Assembly: GCF_001654985.1 (NCBI RefSeq)
Contig: NZ_LXEU01000015.1
Span: forward strand, 124,001-188,000
DNA from: Kluyvera georgiana ATCC 51603
GTDB taxonomy: Bacteria; Pseudomonadota; Gammaproteobacteria; Enterobacterales; Enterobacteriaceae
Direction: 5' to 3'
DNA: 64,000 nucleotides
This document shows, piece after piece, positions 35,007 to 46,044 of the stretch. Numbering within the stretch: the first letter of the stretch is position 1; each line of letters starts with the position of its first letter. Both the position numbers and the translations under genes were made by a program. The notes beneath the pieces are model-generated. The model saw nothing but the letters and a program-made list of their open reading frames with translations, made no database searches and had not been told where the DNA came from.

Positions 35007-36248
35007 TCAGTCTTTTGGCTGGGGGCAACGTTTTTCCTTCCACTCCGCCACCGCCTGAATTCGGCGTCGCGTCAGCTCTTCACGAATTTCCGGGCCTTTA
35101 AATCCGGCCTCAATCACCTCTTTGTTGCCCACGCTTTTCGCCGCGATCCACGCTTCACGTAGCAGACGCCCCTGCGGGTAATCACAGGCTTCGAAGCGGG
35201 TACGTCCGCGCACATCGGCTTCGCTGGTGAGCGCAATCTGTTCTACACGCTGCGGCTTGCGCCAGGCGTCGATGGAGTCGAAAAGTTTCACCAGCGTTTT
35301 CGGCTGCAGGATGGGCAGGGTATGAATCAGGTCATGGAACTCCGCGACCAGTTTCGCCAGCTCGCGCATGTCGTTAGGCACTTTCAGGCGCTGACACAGT
35401 TGCTCGACCAGCTTGACGCCCGCCGGGCCGTGGCCGTGATGACGCGGCCAGAGCGCTTTGGGCGTCAGGCCTTTGCCTAAGTCGTGGCACAGCGTGGCAA
35501 AACGAACGTCAATGTCCGGGCTCAGCATCGCGGCCATCGATACGGTCATCAGCGTATGCACGCCGGTATCAATTTCCGGGTGCCATTTCTCCGGGGCTGG
35601 AACGCCAAACAGCGCGTCAATTTCCGGGAACAGCACCTTCAGCGCGCCGCAGTCGCGTAACGTCTGGAAGAAAACCTGTGGATTACGGGTGCCGAGTGCG
35701 CTTTCCGTCTCTTTCCAGACGCGCTCAGGCGTCAGGTGCGCCAGTTCGCCAGCGTCGGCCATTTCGCGCATGAGCGCCAGGGTTTCGTCGGCGATACGGA
35801 AACTGAGATGCGCGTAGCGCGCGGCAAAACGCGCGACGCGCAGCACGCGTAGCGGGTCTTCGGCGAAGGCGGGGGAGACGTGGCGCAGGATGCGCTGCTG
35901 AAGATCTTGCTGGCCGCCGTACGGGTCGATAATGGTGCCGTCGGCGTCTTCAGCAAGCGCGTTAACGGTGAGGTCGCGGCGCAGCAGATCTTGCTCCAGC
36001 GTGACGTCCGGCGCGGCATAGCAGGTAAAACCGGTATACCCGGAACCTGACTTCCGTTCGGTGCGCGCCAGGGCGTACTCTTCGTGGCTATCCGGGTGTA
36101 GGAACACCGGAAAATCGCGGCCTACCTGCTGGTAGCCCGCATCAAGCATTTGCTGCGGCGTGGCGCCGACCACTACCCAATCTTTATCTTTGATCGGTAG
36201 GCCCAATAGCCTGTCCCGAACTGCTCCGCCGACCAGATAACTCTTCAC
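35007..36248 (-). CDS. cca: CCA-adding enzyme / multifunctional tRNA nucleotidyltransferase
   Basis: A 413-residue class II nucleotidyltransferase that adds or repairs the tRNA 3' CCA and, in enterobacteria, has an HD phosphohydrolase domain. The head motif [20 protein letters not shown], the catalytic acidic strand in [21 protein letters not shown], and the HD domain [14 protein letters not shown] and HHGHGP are present. The start is set at GTG 36248 (MKSYLVGG) 9 bases after AGGAG; the frame is open further upstream into the ygiM end but without support. Confidence 0.95.
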   Translation of the reverse strand: MKSYLVGGAVRDRLLGLPIKDKDWVVVGATPQQMLDAGYQQVGRDFPVFLHPDSHEEYALARTERKSGSGYTGFTCYAAPDVTLEQDLLRRDLTVNALAEDADGTIIDPYGGQQDLQQRILRHVSPAFAEDPLRVLRVARFAARYAHLSFRIADETLALMREMADAGELAHLTPERVWKETESALGTRNPQVFFQTLRDCGALKVLFPEIDALFGVPAPEKWHPEIDTGVHTLMTVSMAAMLSPDIDVRFATLCHDLGKGLTPKALWPRHHGHGPAGVKLVEQLCQRLKVPNDMRELAKLVAEFHDLIHTLPILQPKTLVKLFDSIDAWRKPQRVEQIALTSEADVRGRTRFEACDYPQGRLLREAWIAAKSVGNKEVIEAGFKGPEIREELTRRRIQAVAEWKEKRCPQPKD

Positions 36249-36313
36249 GCCACGCTTCTCCTCATCATTTTCTTTCTGATAATACGAAAGAAGTCGACTT
36301 AAGGCGAGTTGGC

Positions 36314-36934
36314 TTAGTTCATCCAGCGATCTTTGCGCTTGCGGCTTGGAATGATGTGCGGCAGAACCAGACCGAAGATCAGGCCGATACCGAGCACGCC
36401 GCCGCCGTACATAAACCACTGCATGATGATGGTGCGCTGCTTATCGTCGAGCTGCAGATTCGCGGCGTTCACTTTTTTCTGCGCCACGATAAGCTCGTTT
36501 TTCAGCTTCTGGTTCTCATTTTTCAAACCGTTGATCACCGTATCGCTCTCAGCAACCTTTTTCTGCATTTCTGCGGTGCGCTGGTTCCAGGTGGTGTCGA
36601 TGTTGTTCAGCTTGTCGGTCAGGGTTTTGACCTGGTTTTCCAGATCCGGCACGCGGGTGCGCAGGCTTGGCGTGGCGGTCAGCTCTTTGAGCGGGATCCA
36701 CGCGGTACGGCCATTGCTGTCACGTACCTGGCCGTATTGGGTGTTCTCGTTGGTCTGCAGCAGGGTGACTTCTTCACCCGCGTTGACGGTGCCTGCCAGG
36801 CGATAGTTATCGCCCGGGCCGCTGCGTACCCAGGTGTTCAGTTCATCAGAGACATAACGCTTTTCATCGGCATGAGCGACGGTAGAAGCGGTAAGTGCAA
36901 GTAAAGTAATGGCAATTAAGCGTAATTTTGGCAT
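36314..36934 (-). CDS. ygiM: SH3-domain membrane protein YgiM
   Basis: A 206-residue protein with a signal peptide ([22 protein letters not shown]), a bacterial SH3 domain ([30 protein letters not shown]), a coiled coil (about residues 95-165) and a C-terminal membrane helix ([19 protein letters not shown]) with a basic tail. Start at ATG 36934 by match to E. coli YgiM. Upstream of cca and probably cotranscribed. Role in the envelope not established. Confidence 0.94.
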   Translation of the reverse strand: MPKLRLIAITLLALTASTVAHADEKRYVSDELNTWVRSGPGDNYRLAGTVNAGEEVTLLQTNENTQYGQVRDSNGRTAWIPLKELTATPSLRTRVPDLENQVKTLTDKLNNIDTTWNQRTAEMQKKVAESDTVINGLKNENQKLKNELIVAQKKVNAANLQLDDKQRTIIMQWFMYGGGVLGIGLIFGLVLPHIIPSRKRKDRWMN

Positions 36935-37168
36935 CAGATCATCGTTTTTGTCATAAAAGTGGAACGATAGTAGTGGCAACAGTCTGACGACGCAAAGCAT
37001 TCTGCGGCAATCAGAATCCTCCAGGAGGAAAAAACGCCATCAGCGATTAGCCCGACAAATTGCGCATTGCATGGCAATTTGTCGCAAAATACTATCTACT
37101 GACAAAAAGAATACCTGTAAGTTCGCCACAAAGGTATTTCCGGGCAACGAAACCACAAGAATTCAATC

Positions 37169-38470
37169 ATGGCTCAAGAAATCGAATTAAAATTTATCGT
37201 CGATAACGCTGGCGTTGAGACGCTGCGTAACCACCTTAGCACCCTCGATGCAGAGCATACTCCTGCAACTCAGTTGCTGAATATCTATTACGAAACCGCC
37301 GATAACTGGCTGCGCCGCCATGATATGGGGCTGCGCATTCGCGGCGATAACGGTCGCTATGAGATGACGATGAAAATCGCCGGGCGCACCGTGGGCGGCC
37401 TGCATCAGCGCCCGGAATACAACATCGACATCACTACGCCCGAACTGGCGCTCGACAAACTGCCTGCCGAAGTCTGGCCAAACGGCGAAATGCCGGAAGG
37501 GCTGGCGGAGCAGGTTAACCCGCTGTTCAGCACCGATTTCTCCCGCGAAAAATGGGTGGTGAAGCAGGGCAAAAGCCAAATTGAAATTGCGCTGGATCAG
37601 GGCGAGGTCAAAGCGGGCGAGCATCAGGAAGCCATCTGCGAGCTGGAACTGGAGCTGCTGAGCGGTGAAACCGCTGACGTGCTGGCGCTGGCGAAGCAGT
37701 TGGCCGAGACCGGCATGCTGCGTCAGGGCAGCCTGAGTAAAGCCGCGCGCGGCTATCATCTGGCGCAGGGCAACCCGGCGCGAGAGCTGCAGCCGCTGAC
37801 GATTTTAGCGCTGCCGCCAAAGGCAACGGTAGGGCAAGCGATGGAGGCGGCGCTGGAAAAAGCGCTGGCGCACTGGCAGTACCACGAAGAGTTGTGGCTG
37901 CGCGGTCATAAAAAGGCGAAAACCGAAGTGGTTAATGCGCTGGGCCTGGTACGCCATATTCTGACGCTGTTCGGCGGCATCGTGCCGCGTAAAGCCAGCG
38001 CCAGCCTGCGCGATGGGCTAACCCAGGTCGATGCGTTGATGGCAAGCGAGGCCTCTGCGCATGATGTGGTCTTTAGCCGCGAAACCGCGCTGACCAAACT
38101 GGCCTACACCGAGTGGCTGGTGACGCGCGGCTGGCAGACGTTCCTCGACGCCAAAGCCGAAGCCAAACTGACCGATTCGTTTAAACGCTTTGCCGATATT
38201 CACCTTTCCCGTCAGGCTGCCGAGCTGCGCACGACGTTCGCCTATCCGTTGGGAGATGGCTATAGCGACCAGCTGCCGCGTCTGACGCGCGACATCAACA
38301 CCGTTCAACTGCTGTCGGGTTACTACGACCACGAACGGGCGTCGCAATGGCTGGCCAACTGGCAGGGCCTACGCCACGCCATCGAGACACGCCAGCACAT
38401 TGAAATTGAACATTACCGCAATGAGGCACTGTCGGTTGAGCCGTTCTGGTTACACAGCGGAAAACGTTAA
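37169..38470 (+). CDS. ygiF: Inorganic triphosphatase (CYTH-CHAD)
   Basis: A 433-residue protein. The N-terminal CYTH domain has the metal-binding ExExK motif at the start (QEIELKF), as in the triphosphate tunnel enzymes; the C-terminal CHAD domain (from about residue 220) is helical and His-rich (WQYHEELWLRGHKKAKTEVVNALGLVRHIL). E. coli YgiF hydrolyses inorganic triphosphate. It lies 21 bases before glnE, as in E. coli. Confidence 0.95.
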   Translation: MAQEIELKFIVDNAGVETLRNHLSTLDAEHTPATQLLNIYYETADNWLRRHDMGLRIRGDNGRYEMTMKIAGRTVGGLHQRPEYNIDITTPELALDKLPAEVWPNGEMPEGLAEQVNPLFSTDFSREKWVVKQGKSQIEIALDQGEVKAGEHQEAICELELELLSGETADVLALAKQLAETGMLRQGSLSKAARGYHLAQGNPARELQPLTILALPPKATVGQAMEAALEKALAHWQYHEELWLRGHKKAKTEVVNALGLVRHILTLFGGIVPRKASASLRDGLTQVDALMASEASAHDVVFSRETALTKLAYTEWLVTRGWQTFLDAKAEAKLTDSFKRFADIHLSRQAAELRTTFAYPLGDGYSDQLPRLTRDINTVQLLSGYYDHERASQWLANWQGLRHAIETRQHIEIEHYRNEALSVEPFWLHSGKR

Positions 38471-38491
38471 TTAACTTCAGGGAACCCGTGT

Positions 38492-41332
38492 ATGACGCCG
38501 CTTTCTTCGCAGTTACAGCTGCACTGGCAAACGCTCCTCGATCGCGCCCCGGAAGATTTTCCCCTTGGGGCGCTGAGTACCGAAGCGCAGGCTGTTTTCA
38601 CCTTTAGTGATTTTGTTCAGCAAAGTTTAACGGCGCACCCCGAGTGGCTGACGTCGCTGGAAAGCGAGCCGCCGCAGGCGGACGAATGGCGGCAATACGC
38701 GGGCTGGCTACAGGCCGAACTGGCGGAGGTTTACGATGAAGCGGCGCTGATGCGCGCGCTGCGTCTGTTCCGTCGCCGGATGATGGTGCGCATCACCTGG
38801 TCACAGGCGCTGTCGCAGGTTTCCGAAGAAGATACGCTTCAACAGCTTAGCCACCTGGCGGAAACGCTGATCGTCAGCGCCCGTAACTGGCTGTATGACG
38901 CCTGCTGCCGCGATTGGGGTACGCCGTGTAGCGCCGACGGCGTACCACAGCCGCTGCTGATCCTTGGCATGGGTAAGCTCGGCGGCGGTGAACTGAATTT
39001 CTCCTCCGATATCGATCTGATTTTTGCCTGGCCGGAGCACGGCAGCACCCAAGGGGGGCGTCGTGAACTGGATAATGCCCAGTTCTTTACCCGCCTGGGG
39101 CAGCGGTTGATCAAAGTGCTCGATCAACCCACGCAGGACGGTTTTGTCTACCGTGTGGATATGCGGCTGCGCCCGTTCGGCGACAGCGGCCCGCTGGTGC
39201 TGAGCTTTGCGGCGCTGGAAGATTATTACCAGGAGCAGGGGCGCGACTGGGAGCGCTATGCGATGGTCAAAGCGCGAATCATGGGCGATGACGACGGTGT
39301 TTACACCAGCGAGCTACGTGCGATGCTGCGGCCCTTTGTCTTCCGTCGCTATATCGACTTCAGCGTGATCCAGTCTCTGCGCAACATGAAAGGGATGATC
39401 ACCCGCGAAGTGCGTCGCCGTGGCTTGAAAGACAACATCAAGCTAGGCGCAGGCGGCATTCGCGAAATTGAGTTTATCGTTCAGGTCTTCCAGCTGATTC
39501 GCGGTGGTCGTGAGCCAACGCTGCAAAGTCGTTCGCTGCTACCGACGTTGACCGCAATTGAAGCGCTCAATCTGCTGTCAGAAAGCGATGCACAGGCGCT
39601 GCGTGAAGCGTATCTGTTCCTGCGTCGCCTGGAAAACCTGCTGCAAAGTATTAACGACGAGCAGACGCAAACGCTGCCCGGCGACGATCTCAACCGTGCG
39701 CGCCTGGCCTGGGGCATGCATTTTGCCGATTGGGAGACGCTCACGGAACGGCTGGATGCGCTGATGGCGCAGGTACGCCGCGTGTTTAACGAGCTTATCG
39801 GCGACGATGAAGAAAGTTCGCAGGAAGAGCAGTTGTCGGAGTCCTGGCGCGAACTGTGGCAGGACACGCTCCAGGAGGATGATTCACCGGCTGTGCTGAT
39901 TCATCTGAGCGACGACGATCGTCATCGCGTGTTGTCGCAAATTGCCGATTTCCGTAAAGAGCTGGATAAGCGCACCATCGGCCCACGCGGGCGTCAGGTG
40001 CTGGATTCACTGATGCCGCATCTGCTCAGCGAAGTGTGCGCCCGCGAGGACGCGCTGGTGCTGCTGTCGCGTATTACGCCGTTGTTAAGCGGCATCGTCA
40101 CCCGAACGACCTATCTGGAGCTGCTGAGTGAATATCCCGGCACGCTAAAACACCTGATTCGCCTGTGTGCGGCTTCGCCGATGGTTGCCAGTCAGCTGGC
40201 GCGCTATCCGCTGCTGCTGGACGAACTGCTCGACCCGAACACGTTGTACCAGCCGACGGCCACCGACGCTTACCGCGACGAATTGCGCCAGTATCTGCTG
40301 CGCGTGCCGGAAGAAGACGAAGAGCAGCAGCTGGAAGCACTGCGTCAGTTTAAACAGGCGCAGCTGCTGCACATTGCGGCTGCCGATATTGCCGGCACGC
40401 TGCCGGTCATGAAGGTTAGTGACCACTTAACCTGGCTGGCCGAGGCGATGATCGATGCCGTGGTTCAGCAGGCATGGGTGCAGATGGTGGCGCGCTACGG
40501 GCAGCCGACACACCTGCGCGAACGCCATGGACGCGGTTTTGCGGTGATTGGCTACGGCAAACTGGGCGGCTGGGAGCTGGGGTACAGTTCGGATCTCGAT
40601 CTGGTGTTCCTGCACGATTGCCCGATGGATGCGATGACCGACGGCGAACGTGAAATTGATGGTCGCCAGTTCTATCTGCGGCTGGCCCAGCGCATTATGC
40701 ACCTGTTCAGCACCCGTACGTCATCCGGTATTTTGTATGAGGTGGATGCCCGTCTGCGCCCGTCCGGTGCGGCCGGGATGCTGGTGACGACCGCCGAAGC
40801 GTTTGCGGATTATCAGCAGAACGAAGCGTGGACCTGGGAGCATCAGGCGTTGGTGCGCGCCCGCGTGGTGTATGGCGATCCGCAGCTTCAGCAGCAGTTT
40901 GATGCGATCCGTCGTCAGATCCTGACCAATGCGCGCGACGGCGCGGCGCTGCAAACGGAAGTCCGTGAGATGCGGGAAAAAATGCGCGCTCACCTCGGCG
41001 GTAAGCAGCGTGACCGTTTTGACATTAAAACCGACGCTGGTGGTATCACCGATATTGAGTTTATTACCCAGTATCTGGTGCTGCGCTATGCCCACGAGAA
41101 GCCAAAGCTGACCCGCTGGTCGGATAACGTGCGCATTCTCGAACTGCTGGCGCAAAACGACATTATGGATGAGCAGGAAGCGCAGGCGTTAACCCGCGCT
41201 TACACCACGCTGCGCGATGCGTTACATCATCTGGCGCTTCAGGAGATGCCGGGCAATGTGGACCTGGCGAGCTTCGTCAAAGAACGCGAGCTGGTGAGCG
41301 CCAGCTGGCAGAAGTGGCTGGTTCAACCGTGA
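38492..41332 (+). CDS. glnE: Glutamine synthetase adenylyltransferase/deadenylase
   Basis: A 946-residue bifunctional enzyme that adenylylates and deadenylylates glutamine synthetase in answer to PII. Two nucleotidyltransferase domains are visible, each with the GKLGG-x-EL-x-x-SSD-x-DL motif: [20 protein letters not shown] near residue 155 (deadenylase) and [20 protein letters not shown] near 690 (adenylylase). Length equals E. coli GlnE. Cotranscription with ygiF and hldE is likely. Confidence 0.98.
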   Translation: MTPLSSQLQLHWQTLLDRAPEDFPLGALSTEAQAVFTFSDFVQQSLTAHPEWLTSLESEPPQADEWRQYAGWLQAELAEVYDEAALMRALRLFRRRMMVRITWSQALSQVSEEDTLQQLSHLAETLIVSARNWLYDACCRDWGTPCSADGVPQPLLILGMGKLGGGELNFSSDIDLIFAWPEHGSTQGGRRELDNAQFFTRLGQRLIKVLDQPTQDGFVYRVDMRLRPFGDSGPLVLSFAALEDYYQEQGRDWERYAMVKARIMGDDDGVYTSELRAMLRPFVFRRYIDFSVIQSLRNMKGMITREVRRRGLKDNIKLGAGGIREIEFIVQVFQLIRGGREPTLQSRSLLPTLTAIEALNLLSESDAQALREAYLFLRRLENLLQSINDEQTQTLPGDDLNRARLAWGMHFADWETLTERLDALMAQVRRVFNELIGDDEESSQEEQLSESWRELWQDTLQEDDSPAVLIHLSDDDRHRVLSQIADFRKELDKRTIGPRGRQVLDSLMPHLLSEVCAREDALVLLSRITPLLSGIVTRTTYLELLSEYPGTLKHLIRLCAASPMVASQLARYPLLLDELLDPNTLYQPTATDAYRDELRQYLLRVPEEDEEQQLEALRQFKQAQLLHIAAADIAGTLPVMKVSDHLTWLAEAMIDAVVQQAWVQMVARYGQPTHLRERHGRGFAVIGYGKLGGWELGYSSDLDLVFLHDCPMDAMTDGEREIDGRQFYLRLAQRIMHLFSTRTSSGILYEVDARLRPSGAAGMLVTTAEAFADYQQNEAWTWEHQALVRARVVYGDPQLQQQFDAIRRQILTNARDGAALQTEVREMREKMRAHLGGKQRDRFDIKTDAGGITDIEFITQYLVLRYAHEKPKLTRWSDNVRILELLAQNDIMDEQEAQALTRAYTTLRDALHHLALQEMPGNVDLASFVKERELVSASWQKWLVQP

Positions 41333-41379
41333 AATGTGCTATTATCGCGCGAAAATTTTGATTCTCTCAGGAGACACGA

Positions 41380-42813
41380 ATGAAAGTTACGCTGCCGGAA
41401 TTTGAACGTGCAGGAGTGATGGTGGTTGGCGATGTGATGCTGGATCGCTACTGGTATGGCCCAACCAGCCGTATTTCCCCGGAAGCCCCGGTGCCGGTGG
41501 TCAAGGTGGAGACCATCGAAGAACGCCCTGGCGGCGCGGCGAACGTAGCAATGAACATTGCTTCCCTGGGCGCGAATTCTCGTCTCGTGGGCCTGACAGG
41601 TATTGACGACGCGGCGCGGGCGCTGAACAAAGCGCTGGCCGACGTGAACGTCAAATGTGATTTTGTCTCCGTGCCGACGCACCCGACGATCACCAAGCTG
41701 CGCGTGCTGTCGCGTAACCAGCAGCTCATTCGTCTGGATTTTGAAGAAGGTTTTGCCGGCGTGGACCCGCAGCCGCTGCATGACCGCATTCAGAGCAGCC
41801 TGCCCAATGTAGGGGCGCTGGTGCTTTCCGACTACGCCAAGGGCGCGCTGGAAAGCGTGCAGCAGATGATTAAGCTGGCGCGTCAGGCGAAGGTACCGGT
41901 GCTGATCGACCCGAAAGGGACTGATTTTGAACGCTATCGCGGCGCGACGCTGCTGACGCCGAACCTGTCCGAGTTCGAAGCGGTAGTGGGTAAATGTAAA
42001 AGTGAAGAAGAGCTGGTTGAGCGCGGCATGAAGCTGATTGCTGATTTCGACCTTGCCGCGTTGTTAGTAACCCGCTCCGAACAGGGCATGACGCTGCTAC
42101 AGCCGGGTAAAGCGCCGCTGCATCAGCCCACTCAGGCTCAGGAAGTGTATGACGTGACCGGTGCCGGTGATACGGTGATTGGCGTGCTGGCGGCGACGCT
42201 GGCCTCCGGTAAGACACTGGAAGAGGCCTGTTTCTTTGCTAACGCCGCCGCGGGTGTCGTGGTGGGTAAACTCGGGACGTCAACCGTATCCCCCATCGAG
42301 CTGGAAAACGCCGTTCGCGGTCGCGCGGATACCGGTTTTGGCGTCATGAGCGAAGAAGAGCTTAAGCAGGCGGTGGCCGCCGCGCGTCGTCGCGGTGAGA
42401 AGGTGGTGATGACCAACGGTGTGTTCGATATTCTGCATGCGGGTCATGTCTCCTATCTGGCGAATGCGCGTAAACTTGGCGATCGTTTGATCGTGGCGGT
42501 TAACAGCGATGCGTCAACCAAGCGTCTGAAGGGCGAGTCTCGCCCGGTGAACCCGCTGGATCAGCGGATGATCGTGCTGGGTGCGCTGGAGTCGGTCGAC
42601 TGGGTCGTATCGTTTGAGGAAGATACGCCACAGCGCCTGATTGCCGGGATCCTGCCGGATCGTCTGGTGAAGGGCGGTGACTATAAGCCAGAACAAATTG
42701 CCGGTAGCGAAGAAGTGTGGGCGAACGGGGGTGAAGTGCTGGTGCTGAACTTTGAAGATGGTTGTTCAACGACCAATATTATCAAGAAAATTCAGAAGGA
42801 TAGCGGGAAGTAA
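41380..42813 (+). CDS. hldE: Bifunctional heptose-7-P kinase / heptose-1-P adenylyltransferase
   Basis: A 477-residue enzyme of ADP-heptose synthesis for the LPS inner core. The N-terminal half is a ribokinase-type domain ([29 protein letters not shown] with the catalytic Asp), the C-terminal part from about residue 345 a nucleotidyltransferase ([16 protein letters not shown] with HxGH). 47 bases after glnE with a good AGGAG site. Followed by a large palindromic repeat. Confidence 0.98.
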   Translation: MKVTLPEFERAGVMVVGDVMLDRYWYGPTSRISPEAPVPVVKVETIEERPGGAANVAMNIASLGANSRLVGLTGIDDAARALNKALADVNVKCDFVSVPTHPTITKLRVLSRNQQLIRLDFEEGFAGVDPQPLHDRIQSSLPNVGALVLSDYAKGALESVQQMIKLARQAKVPVLIDPKGTDFERYRGATLLTPNLSEFEAVVGKCKSEEELVERGMKLIADFDLAALLVTRSEQGMTLLQPGKAPLHQPTQAQEVYDVTGAGDTVIGVLAATLASGKTLEEACFFANAAAGVVVGKLGTSTVSPIELENAVRGRADTGFGVMSEEELKQAVAAARRRGEKVVMTNGVFDILHAGHVSYLANARKLGDRLIVAVNSDASTKRLKGESRPVNPLDQRMIVLGALESVDWVVSFEEDTPQRLIAGILPDRLVKGGDYKPEQIAGSEEVWANGGEVLVLNFEDGCSTTNIIKKIQKDSGK

Positions 42814-42825
42814 CGCTTCGCGCTT

Positions 42826-42914
42826 CCCCTCACCCCGGCCCTCTCCCCAAAGGGGCGAGGGAGAAAACCGAACGGTCCCCTCTCCCTTTTGGGGAGAGGG
42901 TTAGGGTGAGGGGG
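42826..42914. repeat. Interspersed palindromic repeat between hldE and ubiK
   Basis: An imperfect 89-bp palindrome: CCCCTCACCC...CCCTCTCCCC on the left mirrors GGGGAGAGGG...GGGTGAGGGG on the right, with smaller hairpins (CCCCAAAGGGG, CCCTTTTGGGG) inside. Such elements recur in enterobacterial intergenic DNA and lie, as here, between convergent genes. Confidence 0.75.
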
Positions 42915-42923
42915 CAGTTCTGA

Positions 42924-43193
42924 TTACTCTTTTTCTTCAGCAACCGGCGCCGCATCGCGGTTTTCCAGCTCGCTAATCCGTTGTTCCAGCAGCGCCAGCT
43001 TTTCACGCGTGCGCAGCAGTACCTGCGTTTGTACGTCAAACTCTTCGCGACTGACGACGTCAAGGCGCGTCAGCTGAGACTGGATCACCTGACGAACTTT
43101 CTTCTCAATGTCATCCCCGAACTCTCGCAGACCTTTCGGCATGGATTCGTGGACCTGGCGGGCGATTTGTTCAATTTTCTTCGGGTCGATCAT
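42924..43193 (-). CDS. ubiK: Ubiquinone biosynthesis accessory factor UbiK
   Basis: An 89-residue coiled-coil protein ([42 protein letters not shown]), E. coli YqiC/UbiK. It binds UbiJ and supports aerobic ubiquinone synthesis. Slightly shorter at the C-terminus than in E. coli. Divergent from the ribB leader. Confidence 0.94.
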   Translation of the reverse strand: MIDPKKIEQIARQVHESMPKGLREFGDDIEKKVRQVIQSQLTRLDVVSREEFDVQTQVLLRTREKLALLEQRISELENRDAAPVAEEKE

Positions 43194-43320
43194 CTCTGTT
43201 TCCCTGATTCAGTCGGCATTACCGCTATTGTAGTGTCTTCTCCCGATACGATAAACCAGAATTGTGCGAAGCTTATGCATTGCCGAAGATAGTCATTAGC
43301 GTTATAGTGAGTACGCTTAT

Positions 43321-43464
43321 TCTCAGGGCGGGGCGAAATTCCCCACCGGCGGTAAATCAGCTACGGCTGAAAGCCCGCGAGCGCTTCAGAAATTTTCTGA
43401 AGGTCAGCAGATCCGGTGTAATTCCGGGGCCGACGGTTAAAGTCCGGATGGGAGAGAGTAACGA
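43321..43464 (+). promoter_or_regulatory. FMN riboswitch of ribB
   Basis: The RFN signature is complete: CTCAGGGCGGGGCGAAATTC, CCCACCGGCGGT, AGCCCGCGAGC, GATCCGGTGTAATTCCGGGGCC GACGGT split across its helices, and AGTCCGGATGGGAGAGA. It lies about 100 bases before ribB. The space to the start holds a pyrimidine-rich expression platform. FMN binding reduces ribB expression. The leader corresponds to SroG in E. coli. Confidence 0.97.
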
Positions 43465-43567
43465 TTCAGTTGGGTTTATCCCGCTCGCGTTATCTATTTG
43501 CCGCTTGTCGGCACTCCTAAGACTGCCCTGATTCTGGTAACCATAATTTTAATGAGGTTTTTTTACC

Positions 43568-44221
43568 ATGAATCAGACGCTACTTTCCTCTTTTGGTACT
43601 CCGTTTGAACGCGTTGAAAACGCACTGATTGCCCTGCGCGAAGGCCGCGGCGCGATGGTGCTGGACGATGAAGATCGTGAGAACGAAGGCGACATGATCT
43701 TTGCCGCCGAAAACATGACCGTTGAACAAATGGCGCTGACTATCCGTCACGGTAGCGGCATCGTTTGTCTGTGTCTGACCGACGAACGCCGTAAACAGCT
43801 GGATCTGCCGATGATGGTGGAAAATAACACCAGCGCCTACGGCACCGGTTTTACCGTCACTATTGAAGCGGCACACGGCGTCACCACCGGCGTTTCCGCC
43901 GCTGACCGCCTGACCACCGTTCGTGCGGCAATCGCCGATAACGCGAAACCGTCCGACCTGAACCGTCCGGGCCACGTATTCCCGCTGCGCGCACAGCCAG
44001 GCGGTGTACTGACCCGTGGTGGTCACACCGAAGCGACTATCGATCTGGTAAGCCTGGCAGGCTTCAAACCGGCGGGTGTTCTGTGTGAATTGACCAACGA
44101 CGATGGCACCATGGCGCGCGCGCCGGAGTGCATCGCGTTTGCGAAGAAACATAACATGGCGCTGGTGACCATCGAAGATCTGGTGGCTTATCGTCGTGAA
44201 CATGAACGTAAAGCCAGCTGA
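43568..44221 (+). CDS. ribB: 3,4-dihydroxy-2-butanone 4-phosphate synthase
   Basis: A 217-residue enzyme making the four-carbon precursor of riboflavin from ribulose 5-phosphate. The acidic metal loop [16 protein letters not shown] near residue 32, [15 protein letters not shown], and [10 protein letters not shown]...[10 protein letters not shown] are present. A monofunctional RibB as in E. coli, without a fused GTP cyclohydrolase. Controlled by the upstream FMN riboswitch; ends at a terminator. Confidence 0.98.
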   Translation: MNQTLLSSFGTPFERVENALIALREGRGAMVLDDEDRENEGDMIFAAENMTVEQMALTIRHGSGIVCLCLTDERRKQLDLPMMVENNTSAYGTGFTVTIEAAHGVTTGVSAADRLTTVRAAIADNAKPSDLNRPGHVFPLRAQPGGVLTRGGHTEATIDLVSLAGFKPAGVLCELTNDDGTMARAPECIAFAKKHNMALVTIEDLVAYRREHERKAS

Positions 44222-44243
44222 TTGACAGTAAATCGCAAATGAT

Positions 44244-44278
44244 AAAACCCGGTTAGCTCAGCGACCCGGGTTTTTTTA
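44244..44278 (+). terminator. Terminator of ribB
   Basis: AACCCGG, a 13-base loop, CCGGGTT then T-run. Also serves convergent zupT. Confidence 0.85.
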
Positions 44279-44283
44279 TCGCA

Positions 44284-45057
44284 TTAGCCGATACCCATCG
44301 ACTGCAACACCACCAGACTCATTCCCATCACCGACATACCGCACAGCACGCCGTAGCTGGGGTTATTGTTAGGATCAATCTCTTTCGCCAGCGGCATCAG
44401 CTCGTCGACGGAAAGGGCGACCATGATGCCGGCGACCGCTGCCATAATCGCCGCCATGACCACCGGCGACACCATGCTGCCAAGAATCGCCCAGGCCAGT
44501 ACGCCGCCGAGGATTTCGGCCATGCCGGAAATGCCCGCCCAGAATACCGCTTTACGCTTCGAACCCGTGGCGGCGTAGACCGGCCCGGCGACCGCCAGCC
44601 CTTCCGGGATATTGTGCAGCGCCACGGCCAGCGCAATGCCAAAGCCCAGCTCAAGATTATTGCTGGCGGTGACGAAAGTGGCGATCCCTTCCGGGAAGTT
44701 ATGCAGGCTGATACCCAATGTTAGCAGAACGGCGGTGCGACGAATATTGCGCGGCAGCGGCTGCGTGTTCTTTTGCATCAGATCCTGCGGATGGGCATGC
44801 GGCAGCACCCTGTCGAGGGCGAAGTAGCCAAGCAGGCCAAAGACAAACATGCCGTAGCCGAGCACCGGCGGCATGCCCGGCGCATCCAGCGCTGCCGGCA
44901 GCATCTCCATCAGGGCGATGAGCAGCATAATCCCGGCGGCAAAGCCGAGGGAAAACGCCAGCACGCGGTTAGAAGGCTTCTGGCCGATCACCCCAAGAAA
45001 AGCGCCGATGAACGTCGCCGCGCCGGCCAATAATGTCAGAATCAGCGGAACCGACAT
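44284..45057 (-). CDS. zupT: ZIP-family zinc/divalent metal importer
   Basis: A 257-residue inner-membrane protein with eight hydrophobic helices. The metal-transport helices IV and V are clear: [18 protein letters not shown] (HNFPEG) and [19 protein letters not shown] (HNIPEG). A short His-containing cytoplasmic loop ([10 protein letters not shown]) precedes them. Imports Zn, Fe, Mn and Co in E. coli. A Fur box-like sequence lies just upstream. Confidence 0.97.
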   Translation of the reverse strand: MSVPLILTLLAGAATFIGAFLGVIGQKPSNRVLAFSLGFAAGIMLLIALMEMLPAALDAPGMPPVLGYGMFVFGLLGYFALDRVLPHAHPQDLMQKNTQPLPRNIRRTAVLLTLGISLHNFPEGIATFVTASNNLELGFGIALAVALHNIPEGLAVAGPVYAATGSKRKAVFWAGISGMAEILGGVLAWAILGSMVSPVVMAAIMAAVAGIMVALSVDELMPLAKEIDPNNNPSYGVLCGMSVMGMSLVVLQSMGIG

Positions 45058-45071
45058 TGTTTACTCCTTAT

Positions 45072-45090
45072 GATAATGATTATCATTCAT
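45072..45090. promoter_or_regulatory. Fur box-like site upstream of zupT
   Basis: GATAATGATTATCATTCAT matches the 19-bp Fur consensus at about 15 positions and sits 15 bases from the zupT start codon, overlapping the ribosome-binding region. Confidence 0.6.
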
Positions 45091-45252
45091 AATATTGAAA
45101 ATCGTTTTCCCTTGCGAGGGCTGAACGCACTCTTTACGTCATCCTTACATTCAAATTTTCTGAAGATCATCATCACGCTTATCTGAGTTTATCCTCACTG
45201 AAAACAGGTTAATGTGGTGTTATCAAATCAATGCCTCTGGAAGGATAACACC

Positions 45253-46041
45253 ATGTCTCGTAGCCGAATGCCAGCACTGTTTTTAGGTCACGGTAGCCCC
45301 ATGAACGTACTGGAAGATAACCTCTATACCCGTACCTGGCAGCACCTGGGCGAGACGCTGCCGCGCCCGAAAGCGATTGTCGTGGTCTCCGCGCACTGGT
45401 TTACCCGTGGCACGGGGGTGACGGCGATGGAAACGCCGAAGACCATTCATGACTTTGGCGGCTTCCCGCAGGCGCTGTACGATACCCATTACCCGGCGCC
45501 AGGTTCCCCTGAACTCGCGCAGCGGTTGGTTGAGCTGCTGGCTCCGGTACCGGTGGCGCTGGACAAAGAAGCCTGGGGCTTTGACCACGGTTCCTGGGGC
45601 GTGCTGATCAAAATGTACCCGAAGGCGGATATCCCGATGGTGCAGCTGAGCATCGACAGCACCAAACCGGCGGCGTGGCATTTTGAGATGGGCCGTAAGC
45701 TGGCCAGCCTGCGCGATGAAGGCATCATGCTGGTGGCGAGCGGCAACGTGGTGCACAACCTGCGCACCGCGAAATGGCACGGCGATTCTACGCCATACCC
45801 GTGGGCCAGCTCTTTTAACGACTATGTGAAGGCGAATCTGGACTGGAAAGGGCCGACGGAGCAGCATCCGCTGGTGAACTACCTGTCGCATGAAGGCGGG
45901 TCGCTCTCTAACCCGACGGCGGATCACTTCCTGCCGCTGCTGTACGTGCTGGGGGCATGGGATGGCGAAGAGCCCATCACGATCCCGGTAGACGGTATCG
46001 AAATGGGCTCGCTGAGTATGCTGTCGGTGGTAATTGGCTGA
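45253..46041 (+). CDS. ygiD: 4,5-DOPA dioxygenase extradiol
   Basis: A 262-residue class III extradiol ring-cleavage dioxygenase (LigB type). Metal-ligand regions are visible: FLGHGSPMNV near residue 12, VVVSAHWFTRG near 47, and ASGNVVHNLRTAKWHGD near 165, with the catalytic His in HPLVNYLSHEGG. E. coli YgiD cleaves L-DOPA. ATG 45253 is chosen for the AAGGATAACACC site before it; an upstream in-frame start at 45214 is less likely. Confidence 0.93.
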   Translation: MSRSRMPALFLGHGSPMNVLEDNLYTRTWQHLGETLPRPKAIVVVSAHWFTRGTGVTAMETPKTIHDFGGFPQALYDTHYPAPGSPELAQRLVELLAPVPVALDKEAWGFDHGSWGVLIKMYPKADIPMVQLSIDSTKPAAWHFEMGRKLASLRDEGIMLVASGNVVHNLRTAKWHGDSTPYPWASSFNDYVKANLDWKGPTEQHPLVNYLSHEGGSLSNPTADHFLPLLYVLGAWDGEEPITIPVDGIEMGSLSMLSVVIG

Positions 46042-46044
46042 CGA

